Below, piece by piece: positions 7,630 to 16,618 of a stretch of DNA of 64,000 nucleotides. The DNA is from Chitinophaga terrae (ex Kim and Jung 2007) (GTDB lineage Bacteria; Bacteroidota; Bacteroidia; Chitinophagales; Chitinophagaceae), in assembly GCF_900107795.1 (NCBI RefSeq), contig NZ_FNRL01000013.1:1-64000 (forward strand). The letters are read 5' to 3'. Below the pieces are notes generated by a model, which was given only the letters and a program-made list of their open reading frames with translations, was not told where the DNA came from and made no database searches. The position numbers and the translations under genes were made by a program. Position 1 is the first letter of the stretch; every line of letters starts with the position of its first letter.

Positions 7630-8217
7630 ATGGCGTATAATAAGAACGAAACTTACGATGAAGACATCACAACGGGGCTTATAAGCAATTATAAGGACTG
7701 TTTGCGTCTTCTGGGCGAAGATCCGGAAAGAGAAGGGCTGGAAAAAACACCTGAAAGGGTAGCTAAAGCCATGCAATTCCTTACCCAGGGTTACCAGCAG
7801 GATGCCAAAGAAATCCTGGAAGGAGCGAAATTTACCGAGGCATATAGCGAAATGGTGATCGTAAAGGATATTGAACTGTACTCGATGTGCGAACATCACA
7901 TGCTGCCTTTCTTCGGGAAAGCGCATGTAGCCTATATCCCTAACGGTTACATCACCGGTTTAAGCAAAATTGCCAGGGTTGTCGACGTTTTTGCACGCCG
8001 TTTACAGGTACAGGAACGTTTAACTCACCAGATCCTGGATGCTATCCAGGAAACCCTGCAACCGCAGGGCGTTGCTGTGGTAATTGAAGCACAGCATCTT
8101 TGCATGATGATGAGAGGGGTACAGAAACAGAATTCCCTGACCACTACTTCCGCGTTCAGCGGCCAGTTTGGCAGCGGCGCTACCAGGGCCGAATTCATGA
8201 AACTGATAGGCAAATAG
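7630..8217 (+). CDS. folE: GTP cyclohydrolase I
   Basis: A 195-residue enzyme that makes 7,8-dihydroneopterin triphosphate from GTP for folate and queuosine synthesis. Diagnostic: [20 protein letters not shown] (zinc Cys and His), [20 protein letters not shown], and [11 protein letters not shown] with the second zinc Cys. The start at ATG 7630 was chosen over a TTG immediately after the queD stop because family members begin here. It shares the promoter upstream of queD. Confidence 0.95.
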   Translation: MAYNKNETYDEDITTGLISNYKDCLRLLGEDPEREGLEKTPERVAKAMQFLTQGYQQDAKEILEGAKFTEAYSEMVIVKDIELYSMCEHHMLPFFGKAHVAYIPNGYITGLSKIARVVDVFARRLQVQERLTHQILDAIQETLQPQGVAVVIEAQHLCMMMRGVQKQNSLTTTSAFSGQFGSGATRAEFMKLIGK

Positions 8218-8233
8218 CAGCAACAAACTTTTT

Positions 8234-8278
8234 ACTACGGATTTGTAAATAGAGCGCATCTATCTGCAAATCCGTAGT
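8234..8278 (+). terminator. Hairpin after folE
   Basis: ACTACGGATTTG (8234-8245) pairs perfectly with CAAATCCGTAGT (8267-8278), and inner ATAG/CTAT bases extend the stem. There is no following T run, so it is a stem-loop that may slow transcription or protect the queD-folE mRNA 3' end rather than a standard terminator. Confidence 0.5.
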
Positions 8279-8305
8279 TCGTAATGGCTATTTCATAATT
8301 CTTTT

Positions 8306-8313
8306 TATATTTG
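8306..8313 (+). promoter_or_regulatory. Promoter -7 box for fabD
   Basis: TATATTTG matches TAnnTTTG and lies 29 bases before the fabD ATG. No clear upstream TTG element was found at the expected distance. Confidence 0.45.
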
Positions 8314-8342
8314 AAAATTATTAATTTGATAATAGAACTTCC

Positions 8343-9233
8343 ATGAAGCATGCTTACATATTTCCCGGGCAGGGATCTCAGTTCCCGGGTATGGGTAAAA
8401 ATCTGTATGAAACTAATACAAAAGCCAAAGATCTTTTCGAGAAAGCCAATGAAATCCTGGGATTCCGCATCTCCGATATCATGTTCACCGGAACAGAGGA
8501 AGACCTGAAACAAACCAAAGTAACGCAACCTGCTGTATTCCTCCACGCTGTAATTGCCTTTTTATGTTCTGAACATGGCCAGCCCGACATGGTAGCCGGC
8601 CACTCGCTGGGCGAATTTTCCGCTTTGGTAGCTAATGGCGTATTATCATTTGAAGATGCTTTGAAATTAGTTGCCATCCGCGCTAACGCCATGCAGAAAG
8701 CATGTGAAGTGCAACCTTCCACTATGGCGGCCATCCTCGCATTAGACGACGCCAAGGTAGAAGAGATCTGCGCTGCTGTAACTGCCGAAACAGGCGAAGT
8801 AGTGGTAGCAGCCAACTACAACTGCCCCGGCCAGTTGGTGATCTCCGGTTCCATCAAAGGTGTGGAACTGGCTTGTGAAAGAATGAAAGCTGCAGGCGCT
8901 AAAAGAGCCCTGATACTGCCTGTTGGCGGCGCTTTCCACTCCCCGCTGATGGCTCCTGCCAAAGAAGAGCTACAGGCAGCTATCAACGCCGCTACCTTCA
9001 ACGCGCCTTCCTGCCCTGTTTACCAGAACGTGGTAGCGAAAGCAGTGACCGATCCGGCAGCCATCAAACAAAACCTGATCGACCAGCTTACAGGCGCTGT
9101 AAGATGGACACAATCCGTTCAGGCAATGATTGCCGACGGTGCGACTGAATTTACAGAGGTAGGTCCTGGTAAAGTGTTGCAGGGATTAGTACAGAAGATC
9201 AACAAAGAAGCAGTAGTTAACGGGATTAACTAA
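8343..9233 (+). CDS. fabD: Malonyl-CoA:ACP transacylase
   Basis: A 296-residue FabD that loads malonyl groups onto acyl carrier protein for fatty acid synthesis. The N-terminal IFPGQGSQ and the nucleophile motif GHSLGE (Ser88) are present, as are GGAFHSPLM with the catalytic His and the C-terminal EVGPGKVLQGL. Length is standard. It is monocistronic here: it has its own promoter-like box and is followed by a strong hairpin terminator. fabH lies about 5.6 kb away rather than alongside. Confidence 0.96.
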   Translation: MKHAYIFPGQGSQFPGMGKNLYETNTKAKDLFEKANEILGFRISDIMFTGTEEDLKQTKVTQPAVFLHAVIAFLCSEHGQPDMVAGHSLGEFSALVANGVLSFEDALKLVAIRANAMQKACEVQPSTMAAILALDDAKVEEICAAVTAETGEVVVAANYNCPGQLVISGSIKGVELACERMKAAGAKRALILPVGGAFHSPLMAPAKEELQAAINAATFNAPSCPVYQNVVAKAVTDPAAIKQNLIDQLTGAVRWTQSVQAMIADGATEFTEVGPGKVLQGLVQKINKEAVVNGIN

Positions 9234-9253
9234 GTGTTTATAACGATAAGCAG

Positions 9254-9287
9254 AAGCCCCGGGGTAGTTATACTCCGGGGCTTTTTG
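9254..9287 (+). terminator. Terminator between fabD and a convergent acetyltransferase gene
   Basis: AAGCCCCGG pairs with CCGGGGCTT around a short loop, followed by five T residues. It lies between two converging genes and could serve both. Confidence 0.85.
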
Positions 9288-9292
9288 CGTTT

Positions 9293-10135
9293 CTATATAT
9301 CCATTGCCATTTCGTACTGTGATAAGTATTTCGTCAGCCCTGCCTGCTCCAGGAAGGCGGAGATCTCCGGATGCGCGTCGTCAATATTCAGTATGCTGAA
9401 GGCGCCTGGCAGTTGCTGTGCGGCCGTGTGCAGCAGGGTGTTGCCTACGCCGCGCCTCCTCATTTCCGGCGCCACTGCAATGCTGCGGATGCGGCGCGTG
9501 TCTTTGGCCACCGTGATGTAGCCGGCGCGTTTGCCATCTATATACGCTTCCCAGGTAACAACATAAGGGGCTTCCCTCTTCCGGCTGTCTACCGAATTAG
9601 ACCAGGAGGGTTGCATGGTATCGAACTGCCCAAGCCGTTCCCAATCGGGGCTGGGGCTTTTCCTGATCTCGATGCCGGGCCGGGCGCCTGCTTTTATATC
9701 TCCTTTATAACAATGCAGTACTCTTTCTTTCCGGAAACCGGTTGCCTTATAGGCCTTGATAGCCGGGAGGTTGGTGCTGATCACTTCCAGCAGCAGCCGC
9801 CTGACGCCCTGTTGCTGGTAAACAGGGATAAAATGACCGTACATCTGCTGTACCAGCCGCTGGCCCCTGAAGGCAGGTATTACGCCTGTTCCACCGTTGT
9901 ACAATACTTTTGGATGCTTGTCGTCGTCCGGCCCCTGCAGGATAAACCCACCCAACTCTCCATTAAAGAAAGCGCCAATGGAGAAAGCGCGCCGGAGATT
10001 TTCTCCTTCCATTTTTTGCTGGAGGATAACGGGAGTTAAATGGAACGGAACCAGGTAGTCGCTGAATGCCAGGTTGAATGTATCGCATAACTGGACTGTA
10101 TCGATGCCTTGCAGTGTTTTAAATTCCGGTTGCAT
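9293..10135 (-). CDS. GNAT acetyltransferase with two GNAT domains
   Basis: A 280-residue protein with two acetyl-CoA-binding folds. The first (about residues 1-140) has GGTGVIPAFRGQRLVQQMY and AIKAYKATGFRKER. The second (about 180-280) has IAVAPEMRRRGVGNTLL, the pyrophosphate-binding loop, then EISAFLEQAGL. The substrate cannot be deduced. The ATG at 10135 was chosen because an upstream start would lie inside the terminator at 10145-10190. It converges on fabD. Confidence 0.85.
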   Translation of the reverse strand: MQPEFKTLQGIDTVQLCDTFNLAFSDYLVPFHLTPVILQQKMEGENLRRAFSIGAFFNGELGGFILQGPDDDKHPKVLYNGGTGVIPAFRGQRLVQQMYGHFIPVYQQQGVRRLLLEVISTNLPAIKAYKATGFRKERVLHCYKGDIKAGARPGIEIRKSPSPDWERLGQFDTMQPSWSNSVDSRKREAPYVVTWEAYIDGKRAGYITVAKDTRRIRSIAVAPEMRRRGVGNTLLHTAAQQLPGAFSILNIDDAHPEISAFLEQAGLTKYLSQYEMAMDI

Positions 10136-10144
10136 ATAGAAAAT

Positions 10145-10190
10145 AAAAAGGTACGTAACCAATTTAATAAACATTGGCAACATACCTTTT
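10145..10190 (-). terminator. Intrinsic terminator after the second acetyltransferase gene
   Basis: Read leftward, AAAAGGTATGTTGCCAAT pairs with ATTGGTTACGTACCTTTTT and is followed by a T-rich tail. It ends transcription of 10213-10677 before the next leftward gene. Confidence 0.75.
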
Positions 10191-10212
10191 ACTTATGTTA
10201 TGAACGGAAACT

Positions 10213-10677
10213 TTACAGATCAATGCTTACGTTGATCCATTCAGCATCGAATTTGGCTGTATATTTTTTATAGAAATTGATAGCCGGAGTATTCCATTCC
10301 AGCACCTGCCATACAATACCGCTGAACTGTTTTTCTTTGGCTTCCTCTATCAGCCGGTCCAGCAATAGTTTGCCGATCCCTTTGCCACGGAAGTTCTCCG
10401 TTACAATAATATCTTCCAGGTACATGCGGGAGCCTTTCCAGGTAGAGTAGCGGATATAATAAAGGGCGAAACCCTGGATCACTTCTTTCCCATTCTCTTG
10501 TGTGGTGGCTACAAAGGCTTTCCAGACGGGGTTGGGACCGAACCCCGCTTCTTCAAAATGGGCAAGGCTGACTGTTACCTGCTCAGGGGCTTTTTCGTAT
10601 AAGGCCAGTTCTCTGACCAGTTCCATCAATCGCGCACAATCTTCCCGTTGCGCCACTCTTATTTTGATCTCTTCCAT
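10213..10677 (-). CDS. GNAT acetyltransferase, diamine/thialysine acetyltransferase-like
   Basis: A 154-residue single-domain GNAT protein. It begins with IRVAQREDCARLMELVRELALYEK and has YLEDIIVTENFRGKGIGKLLL (acetyl-CoA loop) and VLEWNTPAINFYKK, a pattern typical of spermidine/spermine and thialysine N-acetyltransferase relatives. A polyamine or amino-group substrate is likely but not proven. It is a separate transcription unit with its own terminator. Confidence 0.85.
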   Translation of the reverse strand: MEEIKIRVAQREDCARLMELVRELALYEKAPEQVTVSLAHFEEAGFGPNPVWKAFVATTQENGKEVIQGFALYYIRYSTWKGSRMYLEDIIVTENFRGKGIGKLLLDRLIEEAKEKQFSGIVWQVLEWNTPAINFYKKYTAKFDAEWINVSIDL

Positions 10678-10911
10678 AGCTGAATATTTTTATTTCCGTA
10701 AGCCTGCGGGTTGCTCCGGGATGGGCGGATTTGAAACGCATAAGCAGGCCCGGGAACGCGGACAAATGTATATAAACTGTTCTTTAGCTCCTAACGCAAG
10801 TTTGAAGAATGTGGCGATCAGCGCGTCAAAAAAAAATCGCATTATTGAAAATATCATAAGGAGGAATGGCAAACAATATTGTAATTTGTATGCTATTCTA
10901 AGCGACTCAAT
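10678..10911. other. Divergent intergenic region
   Basis: 234 bases between divergent genes. A minus-strand TACATTTG (plus strand 10763-10770) could be the promoter of the acetyltransferase gene at 10677, with a leader of about 85 bases. No RNA gene was recognised. Confidence 0.4.
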
Positions 10912-11403
10912 ATGAAAAATATCCTTGTTCCATATATTTCATATAACCATTGGGCCAACCAGCAGCTGGTAAAAAGTTTGCTGAAGCTGAAACCGGAGCA
11001 GGCAGAGGCTTCCTGGGGCGGAGTGCAGCCTTCGGTTTTTGAGCTGGTGGCACAGTTATGGGCGTTCGAGCATGGGTGGTATGAGCGCTTGCAGTTAGTG
11101 GAAAAAGTAAGCGATCCGGCCAGGGATTTTAAAGGAACTTTTGAAGAGTTATGCAGCCATTGCCTGGAGCAATCGGCCTTGCTGGAACAGTGGGTGATAA
11201 AGGCAACACCAGTAAGACTGGAACATACGGTAGCTTATACCTTAAAAAAGAATGAGCATTATAAAACCGCTGTATACGATGTGATCATCGAAGTGGTAAA
11301 TGGCAGTACGCTGATCAGGGGGCAGCTGATCTCATTGTTGCAGCAGTTGAATATAAAGAAGTTGCCGGTACTGGATTACCGGAGCTACAAGCCCAGAAAA
11401 TAA
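10912..11403 (+). CDS. DinB-fold protein lacking two of three metal-ligand histidines
   Basis: A 163-residue four-helix-bundle protein of the DinB/YfiT type. It opens with YISYNHWANQQLV, typical of the family, and keeps a His at position 54 (WAFEHGW). In the C-terminal motif, where family members have N-H-x-x-x-H-R-G-Q, this protein reads N130-G-S-T-L-I-R-G-Q, so both histidines are missing. It probably cannot bind the usual metal and may be catalytically inactive. It precedes the NrtR-type regulator by 50 bases. Confidence 0.75.
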   Translation: MKNILVPYISYNHWANQQLVKSLLKLKPEQAEASWGGVQPSVFELVAQLWAFEHGWYERLQLVEKVSDPARDFKGTFEELCSHCLEQSALLEQWVIKATPVRLEHTVAYTLKKNEHYKTAVYDVIIEVVNGSTLIRGQLISLLQQLNIKKLPVLDYRSYKPRK

Positions 11404-11453
11404 ACTGGTTTTTATTATTTTTACCTGAATATTCTCCCTATTAAAGATACGTT

Positions 11454-12152
11454 ATGAACGCAGCTTCCTCTTTTTATAACAAAGCGCCCCGGCATTTGGT
11501 GGCGGTAGATTGTATCATTTTCGGGTTCGACGAAGGTCGGCTGAAGCTGCTCATTATGCAACGTAAAGTGGCGCCTATGGCTGGCGAATGGTCGTTGGTC
11601 GGTGGTTTTGTACAGGAAGGAGAAGGGATTGAAGAAGCGGCGGCCCGGGTGTTGGAGCATACAACGGGCTTGAACAATATTTATATGGACCAGTTGCATT
11701 GTTATGGAAGCGTGAACAGGGATACCGGCGCCAGGGTAATTTCCGTAGCCTATTACGCCCTTATCAGGATAAAGGATCATGATAAGCCGCTGGCAAGAGA
11801 GCATGGCGCTCACTGGCTGGAACTGCACGAAATACCGGAACTGATCTTTGATCATAATAAAATGATAGAAGATGCACTGGCAGCCCTCAGGAATAATGCA
11901 CAATTTCACCCGATCGGGTTTGAACTGCTGCCCGAGAAATTTACCCTGTCGCAGTTACGCAGCCTTTATGAGGAGATCTACCAGCGGACGCTCGATAAAC
12001 GGAACTTCCGTAAAAAGATCCTGTCGCTGGACGTTATTGAAAAGCTGGAAGAAAAAGATAAGACTTCTTCCAAGAAGGGAGCGCATCTCTACCGGTTCGA
12101 CCCCCAAAAGTATGAAGCCCTGAAACATAAAGGCCTGGTATTCGAGATCTGA
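11454..12152 (+). CDS. NrtR-type transcriptional regulator with degenerate Nudix domain
   Basis: A 232-residue protein with an N-terminal Nudix fold (about residues 12-145) and a C-terminal winged-helix domain (about 155-232, from FTLSQLRSLYEEIYQRTLDKRNFRKK). The Nudix box starts GGFVQEGE but the catalytic R-E-x-x-E-E reads R65-V-L-E-H-T, so the metal-binding glutamates are gone. This fits ligand-sensing NrtR/AraR-type repressors rather than a hydrolase. No sugar or NAD genes are nearby, so the regulon cannot be guessed from context. Confidence 0.85.
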   Translation: MNAASSFYNKAPRHLVAVDCIIFGFDEGRLKLLIMQRKVAPMAGEWSLVGGFVQEGEGIEEAAARVLEHTTGLNNIYMDQLHCYGSVNRDTGARVISVAYYALIRIKDHDKPLAREHGAHWLELHEIPELIFDHNKMIEDALAALRNNAQFHPIGFELLPEKFTLSQLRSLYEEIYQRTLDKRNFRKKILSLDVIEKLEEKDKTSSKKGAHLYRFDPQKYEALKHKGLVFEI

Positions 12153-12222
12153 CAAAATGAACAAAATGGCTAAACGGATTGCTGACGAATAATGCTATTT
12201 TCGACGGAGTGAATACCCGTAT

Positions 12223-13539
12223 ATGCATTATTTCCGTCTTTTGGGCGTTTGTTGCCTGTTGTTCTTATATACTGCATTATACGCCCAACGAAATGAAATA
12301 AAGTTTATTCAGCGATCGCTATCCCGCACAACAGATAGTATTCAGTATGCAGATGGCCCCCGAAAGACCGCTGCGTTATACCTGGGATACAAGTTGGGTG
12401 GCAGGGAAACATATGCCCGGTCTGCTTATGATATAGCTTACAGTAACCAGCCTGTAAGCAGAAAGGCAAATGCGAAACGCAAGCCGGTACCAGTAGCCAG
12501 CCAGGTATCTTTCTCTCTTAACAACTGTCTTTTAAAGAGAATTGCCGACCCAAGGCCGGTCATACGTATTGCTGAACAGCAGCAGGGAGCAGAAGAGGCA
12601 GACTATCTCTCTTATTTCTTTGGCAGCAAATTGCTGGAAAGCCTGCTGCAGGAATATCATGTCCATTCTCCTTTACTGGCAGGCACAGGGTATAACGACC
12701 GGTTTGTCTACTACCAGGTAATATTGATCCTGGTGATTATAGTATTGGTAGCATGCCTTATCACCGCCATTATCCGGTTATATAAATTGTCTGACCCCCG
12801 GATGCTTTCTATGGAGCAATGGCAGCAGGAAACGGAAAGGAGCAACATGGCATTAAAAGAAAATGATGACTTCAAGAATAAACTATTATCTATGATCGCG
12901 CATGATTTCAGAACCCCATTGCACAATATCGTCAGCATTACAGGCTTCGTTAATGAACGGGTGCTGACGCCCGCCGAAGCAACTGCGATGATCGGGCAGG
13001 TAGATAAAACAGCTGCTCATACCCTGCAGTTGTTCGAGGAAATATCCAAATGGGTCCGGACACAGTTGTCAGGTTTCTCTTATCAGCCCGAAGTATTACA
13101 GGTACGCGAGTTATTATTGGAAACAGTAGAGAGCCTGAAAACGACCCTGGAAGAAAAAGAGATCAAGCTGCTGCTGGACGTTCCCCTTAACCACGCAGTA
13201 CAGGCCGATTACGAGATGCTGCAGTTCGTACACCGCAACTTTTTGCATAACGCCGTAAAATTCTCGCCGGATAACGGGGTTATCAGGATACACACGTCAG
13301 TAAATGAGAAGGGCACAACAGTCTATTTCACCGATGAAGGTTCAGGAATAGACGGAAACATACTTAAAGGATTGTTCGAATGGCGGCATCTGTCTAAAGA
13401 CCCCGACAGGGTGGGCAAAGGCGCCGGTATTGCCCTGATCATCTGTAAGGATTTTATAGAAAAGATGGGAGGAGACATAGGTGCGTTTAATAACGAGGAC
13501 GAAGGAAGTACTTTCTTTTACCGGTTGCCACATTTTTGA
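12223..13539 (+). CDS. Membrane sensor histidine kinase
   Basis: A 438-residue sensor kinase. Signal peptide residues 1-22; a periplasmic part to about 163; a membrane helix about 165-188 (VILILVIIVLVACLI); then a cytoplasmic kinase. The H-box is MIAHDFRTPL with phospho-acceptor His227. The N-box is FLHNAVKFSP (Asn343). The G boxes are FTDEGSGID and GKGAGIALIICKDF. No response regulator is adjacent. The next gene is a degenerate paralogue with the same order of parts, suggesting that the two proteins work together. Confidence 0.9.
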   Translation: MHYFRLLGVCCLLFLYTALYAQRNEIKFIQRSLSRTTDSIQYADGPRKTAALYLGYKLGGRETYARSAYDIAYSNQPVSRKANAKRKPVPVASQVSFSLNNCLLKRIADPRPVIRIAEQQQGAEEADYLSYFFGSKLLESLLQEYHVHSPLLAGTGYNDRFVYYQVILILVIIVLVACLITAIIRLYKLSDPRMLSMEQWQQETERSNMALKENDDFKNKLLSMIAHDFRTPLHNIVSITGFVNERVLTPAEATAMIGQVDKTAAHTLQLFEEISKWVRTQLSGFSYQPEVLQVRELLLETVESLKTTLEEKEIKLLLDVPLNHAVQADYEMLQFVHRNFLHNAVKFSPDNGVIRIHTSVNEKGTTVYFTDEGSGIDGNILKGLFEWRHLSKDPDRVGKGAGIALIICKDFIEKMGGDIGAFNNEDEGSTFFYRLPHF

Positions 13540-13610
13540 TCATCTGATTTCGTGTTGTTGATCCCAGGCGTGCAGTAATTCTGGAAACAGGATTCATTAA
13601 TCGTATTACT

Positions 13611-14666
13611 ATGAATATTACCATTGGTCGCAGATTGACGATCTGTTTTATCTGCTCTTGCTTCCGTCATATGCGCAACATTGGAGCCGTGTTGCTGGGT
13701 GGCAGCATGAGTGCATTTGCAGGAGACCTGCGGCAGTCGGGCGACCAGGCAGCTGCCGGGCCGCTTGCTTTTTTTAACAAAGATATTGTAGCGTATAAAC
13801 TTCTTGCCGGGCGGCTTTTGTTGCAGGCAAACCTGGATGGAGGGCAGATGACAGCGGCGGAAAGAGAATGGATCTTTTATGCCGGCCTGGTGATCCTCGT
13901 ACTGTTGCTGGCTTTGCTGGGTATCAGGTTCCGTACATCCCGGCTGACTCAAAGCAGGCGCAGGGTGCAGGCAATCCAAAGCGCCAACGCTTTTCTTACG
14001 TATGATGAGCTGAAGACGAACGACGAGTTTAAAAAGAAACTGATCGCCATCATCGCAAATGATTTCAGCAGTCCTTTAAAACAAATATCAGCTATCACCG
14101 CCCGGCTGGGGCAGCAGGCTTCAGATCCGGCGGTTACCACGGCATTTATTAAGGAGATATCGGTGATCGCCAGAGGGGCGTTGTGTGTATTCGATAACAT
14201 TCTTAAATGGATAAAATTGCAGTTATCGGGATTCGTATACGTAAAATATCCGTGCAGGCCTTATGAAATTCTTCAGGGCGTGTTGGGAATCGTTGCTCCC
14301 CGGATGGAGGAAAAAGGAATTGTTTTCGTAAACCAGGTGCCTCAGCAACTGGTGGTCGAAGCGGATGCAGAGATGTTGAAGATGATACAGCAACATTTGT
14401 TGCAACTTGCAATTCATTTTACAGATCCGGGAAGACTGATGGTGGTTTCGGCCTGGGAGGAGTTATCGCTTGCACATATCCGACTGATCACGGAGCCGTC
14501 GGAAGACGTAGAGGAGGTGTTGAAAAGCCTTGGCAACTGGCAGCAGAATATGTATGCACTGAGTTATGCAATGACAGAAGACTTTGTTCACAAGATGAAT
14601 GGGAAGCTTGCATTAAGTTCGGTAGATCAGCGCTACCTGGTCTTTCATGTGACCTTTCCTGTTTGA
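13611..14666 (+). CDS. Degenerate histidine kinase paralogue (pseudokinase)
   Basis: A 351-residue paralogue of the preceding kinase: possible N-terminal signal, short periplasmic part, membrane helix about 87-105 (FYAGLVILVLLLALLGI), then a kinase-like region. DELKTNDEFKKKLIAIIANDF mirrors the first kinase, but the phospho-acceptor His is Asn150 (ANDFSSPL). The N-box has become HLLQLAIHF, and no glycine-rich ATP-binding boxes are present. The frame is intact, so it is probably a binding or scaffold pseudokinase rather than a decaying gene. It begins 71 bases after the kinase stop. Confidence 0.8.
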   Translation: MNITIGRRLTICFICSCFRHMRNIGAVLLGGSMSAFAGDLRQSGDQAAAGPLAFFNKDIVAYKLLAGRLLLQANLDGGQMTAAEREWIFYAGLVILVLLLALLGIRFRTSRLTQSRRRVQAIQSANAFLTYDELKTNDEFKKKLIAIIANDFSSPLKQISAITARLGQQASDPAVTTAFIKEISVIARGALCVFDNILKWIKLQLSGFVYVKYPCRPYEILQGVLGIVAPRMEEKGIVFVNQVPQQLVVEADAEMLKMIQQHLLQLAIHFTDPGRLMVVSAWEELSLAHIRLITEPSEDVEEVLKSLGNWQQNMYALSYAMTEDFVHKMNGKLALSSVDQRYLVFHVTFPV

Positions 14667-14698
14667 TCGCGGTGGAGGATTTCCCGTATGGGAGCAAA

Positions 14699-14737
14699 GT
14701 AAGCAAGAAGGCAAAGGATATTTGCTTGCTTGCTTAC
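14699..14737. terminator. Hairpin between the pseudokinase and fabH
   Basis: GTAAGCAAGAAGGCAAA (14699-14715) pairs with TTTGCTTGCTTGCTTAC (14721-14737) with one mismatch and a five-base loop. It lies between converging genes and could end transcription from both sides, although it lacks a T run. Confidence 0.55.
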
Positions 14738-14804
14738 CATGCCGAACTTCTGAGGGAAGTTCTTTAGGTGGAACAGAGTGGGCGTAGCCGGTCTGTGATC
14801 CTTG

Positions 14805-15815
14805 TTATTTACCGTATTTTTCGCCGTCGTAAGCCCATTTGATATAGCTGGCTCCCCATGTGAAGCCGCCGCCAAATGCAGCCATAATAAGGTTATCGCC
14901 TTTTTTGAGTTGTTTCTCGTAGTCCCAGAGGCATAATGGAATAGTACCGGCGGTAGTGTTTCCATAGCGCTGGATATTCATCATTACTTTTTCGTCAGGA
15001 ACTTCGATGTATTGGGAAGTAGCGGAGATGATACGTTTGTTGGCCTGGTGAGGAACTAACCATGCGATGTCCTGTGCCGACAGCTGGTTGCGGTCCATCA
15101 GGTCTTTAGCGGCTTCCGACATGTTGGAAACAGCGTATTTAAATACCATTTTACCTTCCTGGTATACGTAGTGTTCGCGGGCGTTCACTGTTTCGATACT
15201 GGCAGGTTTAACGGAACCACCGGCTTTCATGTGCAGGTATTCGCGGCCATGACCATCACTTTTCAGGATACTGTCGATGAGGCCATAACCTTCTTCATTT
15301 GGTTCGAGTAATACGCCGCCGGCGCCGTCGCCAAAGATGATGCAGGTAGTTCTGTCGGTATAATCGATGATAGAGCTCATTTTATCGGCTCCAATGACCA
15401 TAACTTTTTTGTAACGACCACTTTCAATGAACCTTGCACCCGTGTCAAGGGCATAAAGGAAACCTGAACAAGCAGCGCTGATGTCAAACCCGAAAGCGTT
15501 TTTAGCTCCGAGCTTGTCGGTTACAACATTGGCAGTAGCTGGGAAGGTCATGTCTGGGGTTACAGTAGCAACGATCAGCAGGTCTATTTCTTCGGGGGAA
15601 ATACCTCTTTTTTTGCATATCTCCAGGGCCACAGGCACACACAGATCAGATGTCCCCTTGCCTTCTCCTTTCAAAATTCTTCTTTCAGAAATGCCCGTCC
15701 GGGTTAAAATCCAGTCGTCTGTTGTATCTACTAATTTTTCTAATTCCTGGTTAGTTAGCACGTAATCGGGAACATACCCACCCACCGCTGTAATAGCGGC
15801 CGTTATTTTATTCAT
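14805..15815 (-). CDS. fabH: 3-oxoacyl-ACP synthase III
   Basis: A 336-residue condensing enzyme that starts fatty acid chains from acyl-CoA and malonyl-ACP. The catalytic triad is visible: Cys116 in SAACSGFLYAL, His in LVPHQANKRI, and Asn in RYGNTTAGTIP. TRTGISERR near the N terminus is the usual CoA-binding region. Length is normal and the start is an ATG. It is transcribed leftward, divergent from ruvA, and stands alone. Confidence 0.95.
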   Translation of the reverse strand: MNKITAAITAVGGYVPDYVLTNQELEKLVDTTDDWILTRTGISERRILKGEGKGTSDLCVPVALEICKKRGISPEEIDLLIVATVTPDMTFPATANVVTDKLGAKNAFGFDISAACSGFLYALDTGARFIESGRYKKVMVIGADKMSSIIDYTDRTTCIIFGDGAGGVLLEPNEEGYGLIDSILKSDGHGREYLHMKAGGSVKPASIETVNAREHYVYQEGKMVFKYAVSNMSEAAKDLMDRNQLSAQDIAWLVPHQANKRIISATSQYIEVPDEKVMMNIQRYGNTTAGTIPLCLWDYEKQLKKGDNLIMAAFGGGFTWGASYIKWAYDGEKYGK

Positions 15816-15996
15816 ATAAACTAAATATGTGTTTAAAACGAGGCGTAAAAATACGATATAAACGTATATTTCCTAAAAAAGTAGCATATGTTGAACTTTA
15901 AAGGTTGCCAATCCGTTAAAAGTTAGCATCTTTGCGCAGGTTTACGCGGTACATTATTTTCCGCAAGTTTATTAAATTGCAGAACCTTTACCTTGT

Positions 15997-16584
15997 ATGA
16001 TTGCTTATCTGAGTGGAAAATTAGCGTATAAGTCACCTGCTCTTGTTCATCTGGATGTGAATGGAATCGGCTATGAAGTGCAGATCAGTCTGAACACTTA
16101 TTCCCGGATTCAGGACTTGGAAAGTTGCAAACTGTTAACCTTCCTCCAAATAAAAGAAGATGCACATACTTTATATGGTTTCTTTGAAGAAGCTGAAAGA
16201 AGTCTGTTCCTGTTACTGATCAGTGTTTCAGGCGTGGGAGCCAGCACTGCCCGCATGATGTTATCCTCCCTGCAACCGGAAGATATTCAACGCGCCATCA
16301 TGATGGAGAACGACAAAATGCTCGAAAGCGTTAAAGGAATAGGTGCCAAAACAGCCAAAAGAATAATCCTGGAACTGAAGGACAAAATTAAGAAGCACAA
16401 AGATGCCGGCATACAATTATCTGCCTCTGTAAACAATACAATGCAGGAAGATGCGTTAAATGCTCTGGTAACTCTTGGTATAGCCAGAAACATGGCAGAA
16501 ACGGCAGTCCAAAAAGTTATGAAGAATGAGCCACTATTGCAAAACTTGGAAGAGCTGATAAAGAAAGCCCTGAAAAGTTTATAA
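15997..16584 (+). CDS. ruvA: Holliday junction branch migration subunit RuvA
   Basis: A 195-residue RuvA that tetramerises on Holliday junctions and loads the RuvB motor. Three parts: OB fold (about 1-63, MIAYLSGKLAYKSP and VNGIGYEVQISL), helix-hairpin-helix pair (VSGVGASTARMML and VKGIGAKTAKRIILELKDK), and a C-terminal RuvB-binding bundle (EDALNALVTLGI). It sits directly before sprA, a gene order common in this phylum. Confidence 0.96.
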   Translation: MIAYLSGKLAYKSPALVHLDVNGIGYEVQISLNTYSRIQDLESCKLLTFLQIKEDAHTLYGFFEEAERSLFLLLISVSGVGASTARMMLSSLQPEDIQRAIMMENDKMLESVKGIGAKTAKRIILELKDKIKKHKDAGIQLSASVNNTMQEDALNALVTLGIARNMAETAVQKVMKNEPLLQNLEELIKKALKSL

Positions 16585-16618
16585 AAAAATATAAAATCCT
16601 CTATAAAAACCTATTTTC

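Noticed and set aside
10852..10896. Eleven-codon frame after an AGGAGG-like sequence before the DinB-like gene
   Set aside because: Too short, and Shine-Dalgarno sites carry little weight in this phylum.
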